Source: Candidatus Zixiibacteriota bacterium (lineage in GTDB: Bacteria > Zixibacteria > MSB-5A5 > SM1-73). From it: a stretch of DNA of 9,767 bases. Shown here in pieces: positions 6,197 to 9,767 of the stretch. Below the pieces are notes generated by a model, which worked only from the letters and a program-made list of their open reading frames with translations, made no database searches and was not told where the DNA came from. The stretch lies in the NCBI GenBank assembly GCA_023129805.1, contig JAGMBK010000064.1, forward strand, positions 1-9,767. The letters run 5' to 3'. Position numbers and translations under genes: made by a program. How positions within the stretch are numbered: the first letter of the stretch is position 1; the number at the start of each line of letters is the position of its first letter.

Positions 6197-7389
6197 CGCT
6201 GGCTTTTCTTTAGAGTTTTTAAAAGCTCTTCTTCTAACTCATACTCTTTTGCGATCCATCTCTTTTCGGCTACCACCTGGGCTGTCTCCTTCTTGATCTG
6301 AGAGATAACCTGACGAGTTAAGTTTCTTCCCAAACTTCTGGAGATGGCCCTCAAGAATTCTAAAAGCAGATCATTTAATCCATCCATCAGCTTGTGAAAT
6401 CGGATGGGCTGAGGGATTTTATTTACCGAGCTTTTCAGATGGCGAAAATCTAAGAAATTCTCAGAACTCTCCAGTTTACTTAAGAGAGGGTTTAAAGATT
6501 TTTGGACATCAAAACATCTTTTTAAAATCTTCTTGGCTCCCTCTCCCAGTTTTCGGGAGGCCATCCTCTCAATGATCTGATAAGCCTGAGAGTATAGTTT
6601 AATTATCACAAACAAAAGGAGCTTCTGTTCGTTTATCTCTTGTTTCTTTATTTTTTTCTTCTCCCCTCCCTCAACCAACCCGGAGTTGATCAGGTTATAC
6701 AACGCCTTACGGGTGTAAAATTCGCTCATGGGGCTTGTCTTCAAAAGTTCGTAAACAGTCTTTTCCCCATCCATAAAAGGAAGTAGCTGTATCTCATCTA
6801 AGGTCATGCTTACTGTGCCCGACTTTATCTTGGGATTTTTCACCATCTGAAGTCTCACATCCTCAGGGGGAAGGGTTTTTTGGATTTGTATCCATTCATC
6901 AATCCTCCTTGATCCCTCCATGATCACGTTCATGGTGTTGAACTGGGTGGTGATTTGGTCTGCAGGTGGCAACCTCCCTTCGTAAAAGATGAACTCGCCG
7001 GAATTCCAGCCGAACAGGTTATAAATTATCTCCTCTATCTGATATTGTAAGCATTCTATCAGCTCCTCTTTGGTTAAAACCCCCATCTCAAGGAGGATGG
7101 TGCCCAATCTTTTTGGGGTTAGCTTCTGAAGGTTTAAAGCTCTCTTAAGGTCTGGCTTGAGAATCTTCCTTCTTCTTAGTGCAAGATTTCCTAAAAGCTC
7201 ATCTTCGCTCCCCAAAGAGGTAGCATAGACGATGTTTCCCTTCCTGAAATATATCTCTCTTTTCTGGTCATGCCGGGAGATCAGAAGCATCCCCGTCTTT
7301 CCTGCCGCGCTGATTAACTGAAGCAGGTCGGATAAAGGAACCGTCCGCAGATTTCCGGTAAGCCCCACTTCTTTGGTTTCAACATTCAT
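6187..7389 (-). CDS. PATAN (DUF4388) domain protein with winged-helix-like middle and helical C-terminus
   Basis: A 400-aa cytoplasmic protein. Residues 7-165 match the DUF4388/PATAN domain by pattern: an opening GLTGNLRTVPLSDLLQLIS, then GKTGMLLIS, REIYFRKGNIVYATS, the helix LGTILLEMGVLTKEELIECL, and the signature NLFGWNSGEFIFYEG. PATAN is the N-terminal domain of the PatA response regulator and recurs in bacterial signalling proteins, often near MglA/Roadblock genes. Residues 198-240 (DEIQLLPFMDGEKTVYELL through LYNLINSGLVE) look like a small winged-helix module. Residues 250-400 are helical and charged and I do not recognise them. The ATG at 7389 lacks a good Shine-Dalgarno. A membrane-protein gene overlaps its end. 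The role is probably a protein-interaction or signalling adaptor upstream of the GTPase array; this is inferred. Confidence 0.83.
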   Translation of the reverse strand: MNVETKEVGLTGNLRTVPLSDLLQLISAAGKTGMLLISRHDQKREIYFRKGNIVYATSLGSEDELLGNLALRRRKILKPDLKRALNLQKLTPKRLGTILLEMGVLTKEELIECLQYQIEEIIYNLFGWNSGEFIFYEGRLPPADQITTQFNTMNVIMEGSRRIDEWIQIQKTLPPEDVRLQMVKNPKIKSGTVSMTLDEIQLLPFMDGEKTVYELLKTSPMSEFYTRKALYNLINSGLVEGGEKKKIKKQEINEQKLLLFVIIKLYSQAYQIIERMASRKLGEGAKKILKRCFDVQKSLNPLLSKLESSENFLDFRHLKSSVNKIPQPIRFHKLMDGLNDLLLEFLRAISRSLGRNLTRQVISQIKKETAQVVAEKRWIAKEYELEEELLKTLKKSQRCL

Positions 7390-7480
7390 GCTCAGAAATG
7401 AACTTGAGGATTAAATCTCTTAACCACAGACCTATCAACAAATGCCGATACTTTCATTCATAAAATACTAATCGGGAGAA

Positions 7481-7509
7481 AATTTATGACTCTTAACCTT
7501 CCCTGGCAA
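7481..7509 (-). promoter_or_regulatory. Sigma70-type promoter candidate for the PATAN gene
   Basis: Minus strand TTGCCA (7509-7504), a 17-nt spacer and TAAATT (7486-7481), matching 5/6 and 4/6 of the consensus. The expected start near 7474 gives a leader of about 85 nt. It lies between the strong terminator at 7604-7643 and the PATAN gene. The rest of the gap 7390-7697 holds an A/T-rich 14-nt palindrome (7574-7587) and no gene that I can see. Confidence 0.35.
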
Positions 7510-7603
7510 AAGATTTCGTCTGTTTTTGGGCTCCGAAAGGCTGGGGATGATAATATCTCACCACGCAGTGATTAAAAACATGTTTTTTTCAGAAGAGCAC
7601 ATC

Positions 7604-7643
7604 AAAAAAGCCAGAACCTAACTTAAGTTAGGTTCTGGCTTTT
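7604..7643 (-). terminator. Strong intrinsic terminator (38-nt perfect palindrome)
   Basis: Bases 7606-7643 form a perfect inverted repeat with 17-base arms around TTAA. On the minus strand the hairpin is followed by T residues (complement of A at 7604-7609), giving a classic Rho-independent terminator about 55 nt after the small secreted protein gene. The arms start with A-runs on both strands, so it could also stop plus-strand transcription. Confidence 0.85.
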
Positions 7644-7697
7644 ACTTCTATTAACTAACTCAGATGATATATTGGCTAAGGTTTTATAAACCAGAAA

Positions 7698-8228
7698 TTA
7701 TCTTTTGTCTCTTCCCCTCTTCTTCTCGGCCTTTTTTAGTTTTGTCTCTTTCTTCTGTTCCTTTACTTTTGTCCCATCTACTTCTTTCGGCGCCTTGGGC
7801 GAAGGGCGCACTTTTGCCGGCGCTTTTTCTGAAGGGACAGTGGCCTTCTTCTTAATAACTTTCTGTTCCCTTGCCTTTTTCGTTTTTACGTCCTTTTCCA
7901 ATCGATCATCGATACCATTATTATTCCTGTCTATGAAGTAGTCATATCTCTCCTTGCTCTTTTTTGTCTCAGACCATCCTTTTGTTTTCTCTGATTTTTT
8001 AGGTGCGATCTTTTCCGTGGTTTCGGTCCTCCGGATAATTTTCTCAGAGAAGGTGCCAGTTTTATGCTTTACCTTTGTGCTTTTCTTTTCTTTGATCTCT
8101 TTGAATTCAGTAGGCTCTTCTTTTCTGTCTGAACTCTTGTTTTTGGGAGCTCGGTCGATGGCCGAGGCCGAAGAAAGGAAAGCCACTGTGGTCAGGATGC
8201 ACACAAAAACGACAAATATCTTCTTCAT
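7698..8228 (-). CDS. Small secreted polybasic protein with one EF-hand/TSP3-like calcium loop
   Basis: A 176-aa protein. MKKIFVVFVCILTTVAFLSS plus a Ser-Ala-Ser-Ala end form a clear Sec signal peptide, with cleavage predicted after residue 23. The mature part is low-complexity and Lys/Glu/Thr/Ser-rich with a strong net positive charge. The one ordered-looking segment is YDYFIDRNNNGIDDRLE (95-111). Its loop D100-x-N102-x-N104-G-I-x-D108-x-x-E111 has the spacing of calcium-binding EF-hand/thrombospondin type 3 loops. I do not recognise a family. An envelope role binding acidic polymers or surfaces is speculation. ATG 8228 is chosen over an in-frame GTG at 8237 because AGGTGA lies 5 nt upstream of the ATG and the signal peptide then starts canonically. 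The gene has its own promoter and a strong terminator. Confidence 0.78.
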   Translation of the reverse strand: MKKIFVVFVCILTTVAFLSSASAIDRAPKNKSSDRKEEPTEFKEIKEKKSTKVKHKTGTFSEKIIRRTETTEKIAPKKSEKTKGWSETKKSKERYDYFIDRNNNGIDDRLEKDVKTKKAREQKVIKKKATVPSEKAPAKVRPSPKAPKEVDGTKVKEQKKETKLKKAEKKRGRDKR

Positions 8229-8233
8229 CTCTC

Positions 8234-8240
8234 TCACCTC
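8234..8240 (-). promoter_or_regulatory. Ribosome binding site setting the secreted protein start
   Basis: GAGGTGA on the minus strand, 5 nt before ATG 8228. It overlaps the alternative GTG at 8237, which argues against that start. Confidence 0.65.
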
Positions 8241-8322
8241 TCTTTAGTGAAACTCTTTTAGCACTCCAGTGATTTATGTAAAACCTAAGTCATAAAAAGC
8301 AAAATTTAGAAGGACTTATCTT

Positions 8323-8350
8323 AATATATCCTAACTTCGCCACTTGTCAA
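8323..8350 (-). promoter_or_regulatory. Strong sigma70-type promoter of the secreted polybasic protein
   Basis: Minus strand TTGACA (8350-8345, 6/6 match), a 16-nt spacer and TATATT (8328-8323, 5/6). Transcription would start near 8316, about 88 nt before the ATG at 8228. It is the best promoter match I found in the window. I see no clear terminator between the preceding gene's stop (8416) and this promoter, so some readthrough is possible. Confidence 0.65.
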
Positions 8351-8415
8351 CATATTTATCTTGGAGAACTCTTTCATTTCCTTCCTCTTTGTCTTACCGA
8401 AAAACCGAGGAACTT

Positions 8416-9767
8416 TTATCTTTTTCTCTTCCCCGGCTTGCTATCCTTTGTCTCCTTGACATGTGCTTTTCCGGAGGATCCTGTGGACCTGACGCCGGCT
8501 GATTTTGACACTCTTGTTTCTCTGGTGCTTATTTTTGCCTTACTAATCTTTGGTTTTGAGCTTTCGCTTTTCCGCATCTTCTGCGTTACCTTTGATGGCT
8601 GCTTCAGGCGGTTAAACTTATTATCCCTCACTATCTTTCTCGACGTTTTATCCTTGGATATTATTTTCTTTGCTCTTGCCTTTCTTTTATCCAGGGAAGT
8701 AGCTTTTTCGGAAGGCGAAGACCTCCGGATGCTTTTAGCTCTGGTGACTTTATCTATCTTATTCGGCTTTGGTTTAGCGGTAATACGTGAAGGAGCAGGA
8801 CGATCCTTAAGTCCCCTTCGCTTTACCGACAACTCCTTTCTGAATTCCTTTTCTTTCTTGATACGTGAAACCTCAGCTTTAACTATTCTCTCCTTTTCCA
8901 CATGCCGAACCGGTTTCACCAATCCGCCGATTTTGCCAATTCCACGCCTTCTTTTGGCTTTTTCCGCCCGGTAGCTTTTTTCTACAAACCTTTCCTCCAC
9001 GTATCTGTACCTGTCATGACAGTCAGCCCACACGTGGATGACGTAATCTCTTCTCACGCGAAACCAGTCTCTCCATATCCAGCATCCATGAAACCAGAAA
9101 CTCACGTAATGTCTTCCCACCACCAATGCGGGAATGGTTATGGGGGTGATCCCGTAAAACACTCCGTCAATCCATACCTCCACCCCCCAGGGATAATCGA
9201 AATAAACACCTCCCCAAATTATGTCGACCGGACGATCAACATATACTACCCGGGGCCAGTAATACCACCTGGGGTGTTGATATTCCACGGTGAACATGCA
9301 TACATCCGATGCATAATCGTATGGAGCAATCTCAGCGTTTACCTCCGCCATGAATTCAAATGGATCTTCTCCATCCAGTTGGTATGCGTATATTTCACCC
9401 TCGTATGAATATTCACCTGGGAAGTTTGGAAGATCCAAAGGCTTAAGACTTGCCACTGCTTGAATGTATTCCACTCCTTCCGGTCCATTTACGGTCAAAT
9501 CGTAATCATCAAATCTATCCGGAATTCTGTAAACCCTTCCACCCTCCACGTAAAGATCATCTCGTCGATCTAAAGGGTAAAGCAGATGGACATACCCTCT
9601 GGTGTCTATGTTATAGATCACCACGTAACAGTCACGCGAAGTTCGGAAATAGACCTTTATATCCTCACCCGGGTAGTAAGTGACTCCTTCCCCCTTATCC
9701 ATCCACACCTCAATATCTAAATAGGGATAGGTGGTGACCCGATGCTTCACCCCGTAAGAGTCATCAT
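8416..9767 (-). CDS. DUF4384/PEGA-like envelope protein with long Lys/Arg-rich tail, N-terminus cut by window edge
   Basis: The reading frame stays open to the window edge (codons for DDSYG precede a GTG at 9750), so the true start, and probably a signal peptide, lie outside. Numbering from the GTG, residues 12-105 resemble DUF4384: IEVWMDKGEGVTYYPGEDIK, YFRTSRDCYVVIYNIDTRG, HLLYPLDRRDD, YRIPDRFDDYDL. Residues 155-185 are aromatic-rich (HPRWYYWPRVVYVDRPVDIIW). Residues 188-243 look like a PEGA-type surface domain (WGVEVWIDGVFYGITPITIP, GRHYVSFWF). From about 255 to 444 the protein is a low-complexity Lys/Arg/Ser tail with no hydrophobic core. DUF4384 domains are common in exported or envelope proteins. 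The tail may bind a polyanion such as polysaccharide, cell wall or nucleic acid; that is inference. I find no enzyme motif. Confidence 0.82.
   Translation of the reverse strand, partial: DDSYGVKHRVTTYPYLDIEVWMDKGEGVTYYPGEDIKVYFRTSRDCYVVIYNIDTRGYVHLLYPLDRRDDLYVEGGRVYRIPDRFDDYDLTVNGPEGVEYIQAVASLKPLDLPNFPGEYSYEGEIYAYQLDGEDPFEFMAEVNAEIAPYDYASDVCMFTVEYQHPRWYYWPRVVYVDRPVDIIWGGVYFDYPWGVEVWIDGVFYGITPITIPALVVGRHYVSFWFHGCWIWRDWFRVRRDYVIHVWADCHDRYRYVEERFVEKSYRAEKAKRRRGIGKIGGLVKPVRHVEKERIVKAEVSRIKKEKEFRKELSVKRRGLKDRPAPSRITAKPKPNKIDKVTRAKSIRRSSPSEKATSLDKRKARAKKIISKDKTSRKIVRDNKFNRLKQPSKVTQKMRKSESSKPKISKAKISTRETRVSKSAGVRSTGSSGKAHVKETKDSKPGKRKR

Noticed and set aside
7574..7587. A/T-rich palindrome AAAAACATGTTTTT
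   Set aside because: It is too short and A/T-biased to distinguish from chance, and it has no GC stem that would make it a second terminator.
7481..7600. Possible cyclic di-GMP (GEMM) or other riboswitch in the PATAN gene leader
   Set aside because: A CCGAAAGG segment caught the eye, but I could not find the paired stems and conserved bases of a GEMM aptamer on either strand. A covariance-model search of 7390-7600 would settle it.
7705..8247. Two plus-strand open frames opposite the secreted polybasic protein
   Set aside because: They show the same antisense effect of Lys/Glu codons giving Phe/Leu-rich translations. The minus-strand gene has a signal peptide, ribosome site, promoter and terminator.
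8438..8974. Long plus-strand open frame encoding a hydrophobic protein, opposite the DUF4384 gene tail
   Set aside because: It is the antisense of a Lys/Arg-rich coding tail, whose complementary codons read as Leu/Phe/Ser. There is no membrane-protein pattern beyond that composition and no independent promoter or ribosome site.
1..9767. CRISPR array, tRNA, rRNA, insertion sequence or phage genes
   Set aside because: I saw no regularly spaced repeats, cloverleaf sequences, transposase or integrase motifs, or terminal inverted repeats in the window.

Overview
The window comes from a bacterial chromosome of moderate GC content, by eye in the mid-40s percent. Every convincing gene lies on the minus strand, so the biological order runs from high to low coordinates. 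The combination of an MglA-type GTPase, many Roadblock/LC7 proteins, a PATAN (DUF4388) protein, a type IV pilus ATPase and a DUF4384/PEGA-like envelope protein is typical of Gram-negative, surface-motile or uncultured lineages such as Deltaproteobacteria/Myxococcota, Nitrospirota and FCB-type candidate phyla. The sequence alone does not let me choose among them.

Region A (9767-7698) encodes two probable envelope proteins. The first, cut by the window edge, has an N-terminal DUF4384-like domain, a PEGA-like domain and about 190 residues of Lys/Arg-rich tail. The second is a small secreted polybasic protein with a single calcium-loop motif. It has its own strong sigma70-type promoter and ends in a 38-nt perfect palindrome with a T-tract, a convincing intrinsic terminator that isolates this region from the rest.

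Region B (7389-5756) is a two-gene unit: a PATAN/winged-helix/helical-tail protein, overlapped by 10 nt by a small multi-spanning membrane protein. A short GC hairpin with a T6 tract follows it.

Region C (5645 to 1) begins with a good sigma70-like promoter. It is a tightly packed array of regulators: a TPR-Roadblock fusion, a membrane-anchored Roadblock protein, a stand-alone Roadblock protein, an MglA-type GTPase with a long C-terminal extension ending in an amphipathic basic segment, and a fourth Roadblock protein. After about 150 nt comes pilB, the type IV pilus extension ATPase, which is cut at its last residues by the window edge.

Inferred joint role: in Myxococcus and Thermus, MglA is a polarity GTPase and the Roadblock protein MglB is its activating protein, and the pair controls where and when type IV pili work. 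Here one GTPase sits with four different Roadblock proteins (soluble, TPR-linked and membrane-anchored) directly upstream of the pilus motor gene. This looks like an elaborated GTPase switch for pilus or polarity control. The four-Roadblock arrangement with distinct localisation modules is the most interesting feature of the window.
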